Source: Typha latifolia
Lineage: Eukaryota; Streptophyta; Magnoliopsida; Poales; Typhaceae
Assembly (NCBI GenBank): GCA_019914945.1
Contig: CM034102.1
Location: 62,001-126,000 of the forward strand
DNA: 64,000 nt
Direction: 5' to 3'
Program-made: the position numbers and the translations under genes
In this document: in pieces, positions 1 through 9,845 of the stretch
Layout: each line of letters starts with the position of its first letter
Position numbering within the stretch: the stretch's first letter is position 1
Notes under the pieces: model-generated
What the model saw: only the letters and a program-made list of their open reading frames with translations
Told to the model about the DNA's origin: nothing
The model's database searches: none

Positions 1-100
1 CAAATTAAGGCTTGAATTGAAGGCCAAATAATCTTGAGATGGACATGCATCCTCTTATAATGCATTGTAGGCCAAATAATCAGTAGCTGCAACAGCATTA

Positions 101-706
101 GGGTGTAATTGAGCCAAGCTTGATCGAGTCTAGCTCTCATCAAGCTTGAATTGAAATGATTTCAATTCAAACTAATTTCGAGCTCGTGCCTAAACGAGTC
201 GATGAATTAGCAATTTTAAGCCTTAATCAATTTAAGCCAAATTTTGAGCTTGACCAAGCTTGATTAAATTAAGTTTTATTTAGGGCTAGGCTTGAATCAA
301 GCTTAAAATAAGGCCTAATTCAACTTTAAAATATAAACATTATAAAAATATAAATTAATGGAAATATCTAAGTATTTTGAAAAGATATGATAACATCAAA
401 ATTCAAAATCAAACTCTACAAGATCAGAGTACATAAAATCCACTTAAGCAAATTTTAAAATAGAATAGAAATATAATATAATATAGAAAATATTACTCAT
501 ATATATATATATATATTATGTATATATATGTACATATTATAATTATTTCGAGCATACTTGAACAAGACGGTTCATGATCTAGCTTGGCTCGAAAATATTT
601 TCAAGTCTATTTTGAAGATCAAGCTCGGCTAAGCTCATTTTAGAGCTGAGCTTGATAGAGTCTTATCGACTCGAGCTCGAGCCAGCTTGATTATTTTGAC
701 AGTCCT
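101..706 (+). repeat. Interspersed repeat, copy A
   Basis: A stretch of about 600 bp opens with GGGTGTAATTGAG and closes with a GAGCTCGAGCC-type motif. It is rich in AAGCTT, GAGCTCG and TTAAGC words. The same order of motifs, including CTAATTTCGAGCTCG and a run of TAAAATATAAAC followed by AT-rich DNA, recurs at about 52609-53135 in the same orientation. GAGCTC-rich sequence lies at both ends, but I could not show perfect terminal inverted repeats or a target-site duplication, so the class (MITE-like or other non-autonomous element) is unresolved. Confidence 0.6.
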
Positions 707-715
707 AAGAAGCAT

Positions 716-886
716 TCACGTCACCCTTGCTCATTGGTTTCCTCTTGATGGTCAAAATAGTGATGTAAATCATTAACCATGTCAAGGAAAAACTGGGTAG
801 CATTAGCTACTTTTCTCTCTCCATGCTTCTATTGGATAATCTGAGCTGCTTCAATCTTCATAGCAGTCTTCCGCAACTCAGAATTC
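716..886 (-). pseudogene. Decayed coding-like stretch, family not recognised
   Basis: Read on the minus strand, one frame gives about 55 residues of protein-like composition, containing NSELRKTAMKIEAAQ and, further on, ANATQFFLDMVNDLHHYF. A single in-frame TAG interrupts it and a TGA closes it. It sits directly beside repeat copy A. I do not recognise the family. It could be a piece of a gene captured by a repeat, or chance. Confidence 0.25.
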
Positions 887-1469
887 AGTGAAAGGTTAAT
901 GCTATGACTGAAATGTGGAAAAGAGCACTCGTTTGCTAAGTTTGATGTACATTACCACTCCCATGATAAAATCATCAAAAGTTAGGAGGTGATGGTAATT
1001 GAGTAGGTGACTAGGTGAAGTAATCATGCTCTCTGTAGAAACCGATCCAAAGAATTTTTTGTTTGGGGAATACCCATGTCAATCTTGGACCTTCGAATGC
1101 TAGCATATCTTTCTACATGTAACATGGTACGGGGTCCCACATGATCCACTTTTTACGTCGCTAGTGCTGATGCTGACTTGGATATCTTGTTGAAAAATTT
1201 CTTTCGTAACATGAAATAGATCAGTATTTCTTGGACAAAAGTTTCATACAGAATGGGAATTGATAAAAATGGAATGGGAAAAGATAAAATAACATTTACT
1301 GCTTATTATAACTCTGTATCGTCTGAAGTAGAGTGTGTCCTCTTTTGAGATGGTAATACTTTCCAGTGTTGTTATGTTCATAGGTGTGGGTTTTTAAAAT
1401 TCAAACAGCCTTTCTGGCAGTGGAGGCCTAGAGGATATGGTTGCATTTACATTTCCACCAGACTAAGTA

Positions 1470-1700
1470 TATTGATGAACTGAGCTCAACTAAGCCGGAC
1501 TCAGCTCAAAATTGATTGAAGCCAAGCTTTGCTTAGCTTGAATTTGAGATAAGCTGAATATGACTAAGCTCAATGCCCAATATATTTTACTCGAGCTCGG
1601 CTCCTTAGGTTTGAAATGATCTTTCATAGTACTTCACAGCACAGCTTGACTGTTTGAATTTCATTTTGGCTTGAAACTGAGTTCTGGTTTGCTCAAATTT
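1470..1700. repeat. GAGCTC/AAGCTT-rich repeat patch
   Basis: The stretch has the same word content as repeat copy A (GAGCTCAACTAAG, AGCCAAGC, CTCGAGCTCGGCT) and is probably a diverged partial member of the same family. Its boundaries are approximate. Confidence 0.35.
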
Positions 1701-1716
1701 GGCTCATCTGATAAGG

Positions 1717-1718
<2 letters not shown>

Positions 1719-1751
<33 letters not shown>
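1719..1751. repeat. (AT)n microsatellite
   Basis: An uninterrupted AT dinucleotide run of about 33 bp. It is followed by a short imperfect duplication of the words ATACTGTTAGGGGA. Confidence 0.95.
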
Positions 1752-1752
<1 letters not shown>

Positions 1753-2113
1753 TGTTAGGGGAATTAGATAGATATACTGTTAGGGGAGTTTGATCACTGG
1801 AACGGACAGTAATATGGAGAAAAATTAGGTTTTTTCAAATCTGGATTACAGGTGCCTATAAATTATAATGTCCCTCCACTATTAACTCTTATGTTACTTG
1901 AAGGGATGACAGTTTTTATTTCTTCAAGGACAAAAGTTGATACTGGTAGGCTAAAATCAAGCTGAAAAATTTTAGTTAGGTTGTGACATACACTGAGAGT
2001 ATTCATTATGTAGTTTCTTGTGAGTCTATTCTTTGTGTTCTGGAAGAAGTATTGATTTTTTAGATTCCTATTTCTTTGATCAATACTTTGATGGTGGAAA
2101 ACTCAGTAAGAAA

Positions 2114-2154
2114 AGAAGAAGAAGAAGAAGAAGAAGAAGAAGAAGAAGAAGAAA
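2114..2154. repeat. (AAG)n microsatellite
   Basis: A perfect AAG trinucleotide run of about 40 bp in non-coding sequence. Confidence 0.95.
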
Positions 2155-2410
2155 ATATCATAAAAGGAAAAGTCTTGACTTAATCTTGACTTGTTCAACA
2201 TGAAATGGAAAAGAGCTGTATCTAGAAGTTCGTTATCCTAAATTAAACTCTGCCAGCAATCAATCTGTTTCATTAGTGTACATGCCTATAAACCATGCAG
2301 GGGGTCATCTGGGTGGGTAAAATTGTTGATTATTATTAATGTGCTATGCTGCTGTATTATGATGAGTTTTACACATTTTAAACTGTTGCTGATGGAACTT
2401 GTGCACTCAG

Positions 2411-2569
2411 ATGCTTGTATCCCTGGGAAGTGGACCGTGGGATCAATTATTTGGTGGTGGAAATTCACCGTCCTTCGCTGTAGCAGCAGCTGCAGCTTTT
2501 TTCAGTGGCCTTGTTGCAATTATCGGCCTTCCTCGATCCTATATTGCACGGACAAGGGGTCACAGATAA
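2411..2569 (+). CDS. 3'-terminal exon of an unidentified membrane protein
   Basis: A pyrimidine-containing tract ending in CAG at 2408-2410 is followed by an open frame of 52 codons that starts MLVSLGSGPWDQLFGG and ends with TAA at 2567-2569. The second half has an alanine/phenylalanine-rich hydrophobic segment (AVAAAAAFFSGLVAIIGL) and a basic tail ending RTRGHR, typical of a membrane protein whose last helix is followed by a cytosolic or stromal tail. Codon use and the clean acceptor argue for a real last exon, because 52 residues alone would be an unusual protein. Earlier exons must lie upstream, perhaps outside the window. I do not recognise the family. Confidence 0.45.
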   Translation: MLVSLGSGPWDQLFGGGNSPSFAVAAAAAFFSGLVAIIGLPRSYIARTRGHR

Positions 2570-5114
2570 GTATAAGGTTGTATTAATTATCATTCATGCT
2601 GCTATTTAGTAGCTATTACATATCAGAAATATGTACATTTATTATTTGAAGTGGTCTAATAAAGATGCTAGATTTTTCTTACATTCCTTCATTTCGGCCT
2701 CTCCTGGCTTTTTATGAGTTACCTCCATCATTTCAGCCTTGACAGAGTGTAGATACTGCATTTTATCTGCTCTCTAAAAGGCAAGAATAATTATAGTTGC
2801 ATTGTTTGAGAAAAGTACCAGAAAATTTCCATTAACCAATTTTGTCAATTTATCTCACTATATAAGAGATATGATAAGCCTAATATTTGCTGAAAACTTT
2901 TATCATGTATATTGTTATAAGTTTTTCTAGCACATCCTCTTTGATAGCTGGGACACACACACACACTCTCTCTTAAATATCCATAGATGCATTGAAGGGT
3001 TACAATATATGACATGTTAAGGAGAACATGCTCTCTTCAGTAAAGATGGAGAATTTGTCGAAGTTACGACTTCCGTGATAATGATTAGATGCACCTGTTC
3101 TTTATGTTGATGGAACTCTTTTATGCTTGCTCCTATGAACTTGATCGTCTGAAGCTCCTATTGGTGAGTCGCATTCTGGCCATCAAGGATGAGCATGGAC
3201 ATATTCTATTGTGTGACTTAATGGACCGGTATGTTAATAGTTCTTTCTTAAGTGATTCGGTTTGATGTTAATGTGCCAAGTTATCAACCATTTGCCTGCT
3301 GTGGCTGTCTGGATCAAGATCTCAGTGGCTAACAGATAAGATGAGGATATGCTGATCAATGCAGCAGATGGAGACGCACCTAGTGCTTCAGCCGCTGTGA
3401 GACTTCAATTTGTTCTCCAGGGGCTGTCGTTAAATGTTCTTGCATCAGCATCTTGGAATAGATTCTTGTGTTTGGGGCCATCATAAGGTTCTGAAACATC
3501 TTAGTGCTTTCAGTGCCATTCTACAGTGCCTTTAATTGTTCTCAAGATAGTGAGTAAAGCCTCTTATGCTACTACGCTGCTACCACCACCATCACCAGCA
3601 GACAACAACTAGCTGCAGCATCGGTCTTATGCCAGTAAAAGTGAATCATCTACGTGCATTGTACTGAATTCTTCAGCATTACATAGTTTCATCTGTTATG
3701 CCCTAGTGAGTGTTATCTGCAGAAGAGGTGAGGGAATAGTAGTAAACTTTATATGCTTGAGTCGAAGTTATCCTGATCCAACTAGACTGTCTCTGACCTC
3801 AGTTGACATATTTATGCGATCTTTGACCGATCAAAATGCCGAGGCTTCTCGCTTCCACATGGCGCAGAATGCAGCTATTTGATCCGTGATAGCATTGTGT
3901 TGGTCAAAATAGGCAGGAACGCCACTATAGCTGATGGACTGATGGTGGGTCACTCACTCATGATGTTATTCTACAGTTAAAACAGGATTGCTCTACAAGT
4001 CAGAAGAGGCACGTCTATCCTCTGAATATGTTCTCCATATATCCCAGTGAATATTAGTGGGACGAGATATTTGTTGTGATTTTGATCTCCCTGCCGGGAA
4101 CTTATTATTAGCTCAGCAAAAAGTGTGATTTGATTACTAGCAGAAGAACTTTGTCGTTTCATCAGCTCTTAAGGGCAACCAGAAGCAGTGTACTTGATTT
4201 AGGAGTGGCCCTATTCTTTGATGAAAATATTTCCATATCAGGAAACGCAGGGGGGACTGCAAGCAATTATAGTCGAGCTTGTTTCGGCCTATATAACAGA
4301 GGATATTATAACCGATTCGAGTTGCAGCAGTGCTTAATGGCAATAAATGTTCAGGGGCCCATGAAAGCACCCTCCAAACATTTGAATAGATAAACAACTA
4401 CTACAGTAACCGTTCTTGGGCAGCTGGGACCTGGGCTGTCTTTGGATTCGTATATATGTATGTGTTGGGCCATGTTCCTGTTCTTTGGACCTCATCCTAT
4501 CGGGAACCGTGACAAGTCTTTGGTGGTTTAATCTGGTTCTGGGCCCAGCTTTTAAGTTCTCTCCTCCATTGAATTCATGCAGATGTATTTTATACTGTTC
4601 ACACGTCTCCTCTGCTCGCTCCGTTTTAGGAAGTCTGAATCCCACCCACCACCCAACCCCAGCTGGAGGAGAAGCAATGCATCTTACCATCTTTGTGGCT
4701 TTCACCAACTCACCTCTGGGCTGCAGCAGAAGCTTATTAACCCACTCACTGATAAAAATATATAAATATATATAATTTATATTGAAAAAAAAAAGTCCAA
4801 AAGTGGGAGGAGGAGGGAGGGAGAATTATGAGGCAACTTGTTATGTATAGTTGGGGATGCCGTAGTAGGGGCTCCCCTCACGTTGGTGTTGCCACCTGGC
4901 CGTAGTGTCAGATAAAGGCTGCCAACTACTCAACATGTTGTGGAAAGGGATGCAAGAAAGGAAGTGGACTCTATTGTTGCTCGTATTTCCAATCTCTGCT
5001 CCCTACCTTCCAACTGCTTCCTCATCGCTATACCATTTACCACTGTCCAGTTTTAGGGTTTTCTTCTTTCCTTCTCTTCTCTCATCAACTCAAACTTCAC
5101 AGCATATATGATGG

Positions 5115-5117
<3 letters not shown>

Positions 5118-5174
<57 letters not shown>

Positions 5175-5181
5175 CTCTCCC
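5118..5181. repeat. (TC)n microsatellite
   Basis: A TC dinucleotide run of about 60 bp with one interruption near its 3' end. Confidence 0.95.
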
Positions 5182-5804
5182 TCCCTTCCTAAGTATATTA
5201 TGTATGTATATAATAATGTTTTTAAAGCATTTCAAGATCCTCAAGGACACCTGAAGGCCACCAGCCTCACCATGAGAGAGGGTTGACATCAGAGAAAGGG
5301 CGGAGGAGCACTTGGGTAGTAGTGTATTGATGAGACAAGAGGCAAGTTGGAGAAGGAACAAATGCAGTATAGGGTAAGGATTAGTGTAAAGCAAGGAGGA
5401 GGCCCCCACACAGACTCCTAAAATGACACCCACTAATTAAGATGGGGGAGGGGGGCAGCATTCTCTTTAGTTGCTGAAAATTCCAGCAAAATTCCCACCA
5501 ACCAAAGAGATGCTTTGCGTTATGTGAGGAGGAAACAAAGTAATTAAAGCCTCTCAGAACGAATTAAAGAATAAAATAAAATAATCAACAACCCCGCTTC
5601 CTACAAGCAGCTTAGGTTATATTAGTACCTAAACTTAATTCGAATCTGGATTACTTCACGATGTAAGATAAGAAGTACTAAAACATACAAGATGGAGAAT
5701 CCCTTCCAGTAGAAAAGAGAGAACAATTTTTTATTTTTTTTTAAAAAAAGGAAAGAAAAAAAAAGAAAAGAGAGAATAATAAGACCAAAGGAAGCATTGG
5801 GTAC

Positions 5805-5830
5805 AAATAATAATAATAATAATAATAATA
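5805..5830. repeat. (AAT)n microsatellite
   Basis: A perfect AAT run of about 26 bp. Confidence 0.9.
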
Positions 5831-6409
5831 TCATAAAAAGTTCTCGTCAGTGGCTATCTTCGAGAAAGAATTGGATTATGCCTCTGTACGTGACACGATT
5901 ACCAGCTGGAAAACGAATGAGAATTTTGCATGGCGAACATGCACGGATGATTTGGTTCTGGAAATCATCCATTTCACAAACCTTTTCTAATTATTCGTGG
6001 GTTTAGATAAGGGAGTATTAAGGAGAAAAAAAGATAATTCCTTCGTTTGGGACCATCAAGTTTATATATAACAATAGATAATAATAAAAAAAAGGTCAAA
6101 ACACACTACTGGAGAAAATTAAAATAATAGTTAAAAATTTCATGATAGTGCTCAGATGGTCAATGAGTTTTATTGTCTATAAATGTTTTCAGTATAATTT
6201 TAACTAAGATGCTATTATGTTATATATTCTTTTTTTTTTTCTTTTTAGAAAATGGCTGAAAGATCTTTGTGCTGCAGAAATTTTCTACAAAGGAATTTGT
6301 CAGCCAATCAAGGTAGTACCAAGTGCGGCTGCAGAAAATTCCTGCAGACGATTGTTCCCCTTCTATCTGACATGCATGGAAGAAAGGATTACCATGTTTG
6401 TTTGTTCAT

Positions 6410-6411
<2 letters not shown>

Positions 6412-6458
<47 letters not shown>
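6412..6458. repeat. (GA)n microsatellite
   Basis: A perfect GA run of about 47 bp, about 480 bp upstream of the MATE start codon. Confidence 0.95.
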
Positions 6459-6461
<3 letters not shown>

Positions 6462-6827
6462 TTAATTTTAACTCTAAGGGTACGTTTGTAACCAATTGTA
6501 GATGAAATTCAATTGATTCTATTTAGAGATTAGTCAATTGTTTTATTTAGAAATATATTCCATTGCCTGGAAAATAATAAAAATAAAATAAAATCTATCT
6601 AATCTTGTTGTTTAGAATAATATAAGAATTTGTTTCAGTATATGTATTTATATATATATTTACTATTTTGCTCCTATAAAATTCCATCCAAAAATTCAGA
6701 CTTCAAATTATTAGAATTTTTTAAATGCACTGAAATCTATCTTAAATTCACTGAAACCAATTGAGAAGTTGTCACTTAATGATTCCAAAGGAATTTCAAA
6801 TCAATTGGAATCTCCTCTTATAATAGG

Positions 6828-6885
6828 GCCACGTGTCACTTTCTTGCTGCCTTTTCATCCTTATATATATATATATATACACAAG
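6828..6885 (+). promoter_or_regulatory. G-box/ABRE and TATA region of the MATE gene
   Basis: A palindromic CACGTG inside CCACGTGTC lies at 6830-6835. The G-box/ABRE class is bound by bZIP and bHLH factors. A TATATATA stretch follows from about 6861. Both lie within about 105 bp upstream of the ATG at 6935, a usual spacing for a plant core promoter. Abscisic-acid or light control is an inference from the motif only. Confidence 0.4.
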
Positions 6886-6934
6886 TGTGTAAACTCTAAA
6901 GAGCAAAACCCGAGTAGAAGACAAACAAACGGAA

Positions 6935-7188
6935 ATGTGCAACACTTCTCCCTCTGCTCTCTCTTTCCCTTTCAAAAAGTCTCATCTGTTATTAAACCCC
7001 ACCAAACCCATGATCGCTTCTCCTCCTCCTATCGACCCTCTCCACGACCTCCATCGCTGCCCTTCTCCATCCGAGGTACAAACTTACTACCCCCTATATA
7101 TCCATCATGCACCCTCATATCTTTCTCCTCCTCCATATATCTATACATACATACATACATATATATATACACCTCTTCATCTACCCAC

Positions 7189-7251
<63 letters not shown>

Positions 7252-8955
7252 GGATTATATATATGTGTGTGTGTATATACATATATATATATTATAGATA
7301 TAGATATATATACTTACTTTCATGCATGAATGACTAGCTAGCTGCTACAACAATATATGCATCTTTGATAGGTTGTGGAGGAAATGAGAGCAATTGGAAA
7401 GATCTCCATCCCAACTGCGCTCACCGGGCTGGTGCTCTACTCGCGTGCTATGATCTCGATGCTCTTCTTGGGTTACCTCGGCGAGCTCGAGCTCGCGGGT
7501 GGCTCTTTATCGATCGGATTCGCCAACATCACCGGTTACTCCGTTCTCTCCGGGTTGGCGATGGGGATGGAGCCCATCTGCGGCCAGGCGTTTGGTGCGA
7601 AGCAGCGCAAGCTCCTCGGCATCACCTTGCAACGCACTGTCCTCCTCCTCCTCTCCGCCTCCCTCCCCATCTCCTTCCTCTGGCTCAACATGCGCCAGAT
7701 CCTCCTCTTCTGCCGCCAAGACCCCTCCATCGCCGCCGCCGCCCACACCTTCATCGCCTTTGCCATACCCGACCTACTCATCCTCTCCTTCCTCCACCCC
7801 CTCAGAATCTACCTACGGTCTCAAAGCATCACCTTGCCCGTCACCTACTGCTCCTTGATCTCCGTCGTCCTCCACGTCCCCTTAAATTACCTCCTGGTCG
7901 TCAAATTCCAAATGGGCATAGCCGGGGTCGCGCTCGCCATGGTGTTGACTAACTTGAATCTCTTCCTCTGTCTCCTCCTCTTCGTTCTGCTCTCCGGAGT
8001 CTACAAGGACTCGTGGGTGGCGCCGACCGCCGACTGCTTACGTGGCTGGTCGGCGCTGCTAAAACTCGCCGTGCCCACGTGTGTCTCGGTCTGCCTCGAG
8101 TGGTGGTGGTACGAGCTCATGATAATCCTATGCGGACTCCTCGCCAATCCGCAAGCCACGGTGGCGTCCATGGGGATACTGATCCAGACCACCTCGCTGG
8201 TCTACGTCTTCCCCTCTGCGCTTAGCCTCGGCGTCTCGACCCGGGTCGGAAACGAGCTCGGCGCGAACCGACCAGATAAGGCGCGGCGGGCCACCGTAGT
8301 CTCGCTTGGCCTGGCCGTCGTTCTCGGGCTCATGGCTATGACGTTCACCGCGTCGGTGCGCCACCGGTGGGGGAGGATGTTCACCGCCGACGAGGAGATT
8401 CTAAAGCTCACCGCCGCGGCCCTGCCGATCGCCGGGCTCTGCGAGCTCGGCAATTGCCCGCAGACCACCGGCTGCGGCGTCCTACGAGGAAGCGCGCGGC
8501 CGACCACCGGAGCTAACATTAATCTGGGGTCCTTCTACTTTGTCGGCATGCCGGTCGCCGTTCTGCTAGGCTTCGTCGCAAGGATGGGCTTCTTTGGCCT
8601 CTGGTTCGGCCTCCTAGCCGCCCAGGCGTCGTGCGCAGCGCTCATGGCGTACGTCGTGGCGACCACGGATTGGCTGGCAGAGGTGGAGAGGGCAAAAGAA
8701 TTGACCAAGAGTTCAACCTCATCATCTCCTAGTAATGGTCCCACGGATGCCATTCCAGTTACTATGGATGGTAATGGCACGACCATCACTAATTCACCCT
8801 CTGCTCCCACTGAGGAGGCTAAGAAGATAGCAACTTTAGAAGAGATTATTTTGCGCATTGATGGTAGCAGTGATGACGACGACGATGATGCTGATGATAA
8901 CAGAGTTCCTTTAGAGACTGATCCCCTCATTTGTGTAGGAAGACAAGGTGTGTGA
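6935..8955 (+). CDS. MATE efflux transporter (DETOXIFICATION family, DTX48/49-like)
   Basis: Two exons, 6935-7075 and 7372-8955, join in phase 0 to give 574 residues. Exon 1 supplies a 47-residue cytosolic N-terminus beginning MCNTSPSALSFP. Exon 2 carries the whole membrane core of about 12 helices, with typical MATE features: a PTALTGLVLYSRAMISMLFLG opening helix, GMEPICGQAFGAKQ, PLNYLLV, and the signature STRVGNELGA between the two bundles. MATE proteins export organic cations or metabolites in exchange for protons, at the plasma membrane, vacuole or endomembranes. Plants of the DTX48-50 clade act in hormone, iron and development-related export. The C-terminal tail is unusual, with Ser/Thr-rich sequence and then an Asp run (SSDDDDDDADD). 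The intron is built largely of microsatellites. The strong GC content of exon 2 is typical of monocot genes. The substrate cannot be read from the sequence. Confidence 0.93.
7187..7260. repeat. Compound (CT)n(TA)n microsatellite in the MATE intron
   Basis: A CT run passes directly into a TA run and then TG/TA-rich sequence, inside the intron 7076-7371 of the MATE gene. Together these simple repeats make up much of the 296 bp intron. Confidence 0.9.
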
Positions 8956-8986
8956 TTTTTATTTTATTTTATTTTATTTTATTTTT
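8956..8986. repeat. (TTTTA)n run after the MATE stop codon
   Basis: About five TTTTA units directly follow the TGA of the MATE gene, so they would lie in its 3'UTR. Confidence 0.85.
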
Positions 8987-9426
8987 GGGTTAGATTTTTA
9001 GATCGACTTGTTTCCTTTGTGTTATTACTCTGATCCTGTGTATCGACCAGGTTAACATTATAGATGTGTAGTAGGTATTAACTGCCACACCTTGGTTTGC
9101 TCTAATGCCATCTAATCCCCAACTCGCTTGCAAAAAGATCCGAGCATTATCATCATAGTTCCCTTATGGGGATTAAAGTAGAGAGATGCCAATGATCACT
9201 AGCTTGTTACATTCCTTTCCCACTGAAACTTACTCTGTTTCTTCCCTCCCCTCCTCATTCTGATGAGTTGAGTTGAGTTGACTACTCAATCTATTTTAAC
9301 TACTAAACTTTTTACTAAGTTGCTGCTATTATTCCATCCTTAGCTGCAAAGTGAGCTTAGCTACTATATTCTCATATTCTCCACAAATATTGGTCTCAAA
9401 AGTGCAACATGTCCAATAAGAACCAA

Positions 9427-9427
<1 letters not shown>

Positions 9428-9488
<61 letters not shown>
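9428..9488. repeat. (GA)n microsatellite
   Basis: A perfect AG/GA run of about 60 bp in intergenic DNA. Confidence 0.95.
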
Positions 9489-9491
<3 letters not shown>

Positions 9492-9801
9492 CTATCTACA
9501 GAAACAGTGTGAGATAATAATGGGTGGGAGGAGTGGGAAAAGGTGGCCATGGGAGGGTCCTAGTACTAACTGAAGAAAATAATATCCTGCTATTATTTCA
9601 TGTGTCTACTTCTCAGATGACAAAAACTATCAGCAGTGATTCTGAGGAGGAAACAAACAGTACTTCCTCCCCCTGCCCCCACTCTCTCTCTCTCTCTCTG
9701 CTGTCTATCTCTCTCTTAGAGATCCAGACACCAATGGAACCAAAAGATTTTTGAGCCCACACCCGTGTCTCCCATTTTTTGCCTTTTGATCACCGTCTTG
9801 T

Positions 9802-9845
9802 GGTATGTATGTATGTATGTATGTACGTACGTACGTATGTGTGTG
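9802..9845. repeat. (GTAT)n(GTAC)n tetranucleotide repeat
   Basis: Several GTAT units grade into GTAC units and then TG-rich sequence. The ACGT-containing units are partly palindromic. Confidence 0.85.

Larger units (their letters stand above)
1..2410. other. Intergenic/intronic repeat-rich DNA
   Basis: No intact gene is visible. The stretch holds an interspersed repeat (about 101-706), a decayed coding-like stretch on the minus strand (about 716-886), a second patch of similar GAGCTC-rich repeat (about 1470-1700), an AT microsatellite and an AAG microsatellite. The last bases before 2411 look like the 3' end of an intron, so part of the stretch may be intron of a plus-strand gene whose earlier exons I could not identify. 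Confidence 0.5.
2570..6934. other. Intergenic, no convincing gene
   Basis: AT-rich DNA with scattered open frames of up to about 125 codons, none with recognisable protein features or splice context. It contains a CT run at about 5118-5181, an AAT run at about 5805-5830 and a GA run at about 6412-6458. The first part is probably 3'UTR and downstream flank of the exon ending at 2569. The last 150 bp are the promoter of the MATE gene. Confidence 0.5.

Noticed and set aside
4416..4775. 119-codon frame (+) in the first intergenic region
   Set aside because: Cys/Ser/Leu-rich composition without domain, homologue or splice support.
5053..5433. 126-codon minus-strand frame with an Arg-Glu run
   Set aside because: The Arg-Glu run is only the translation of the TC microsatellite. 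The rest has no family features.
7365..7952. Overlapping 195- and 119-codon frames inside MATE exon 2
   Set aside because: GC-rich alternative frames of a clearly conserved transporter.
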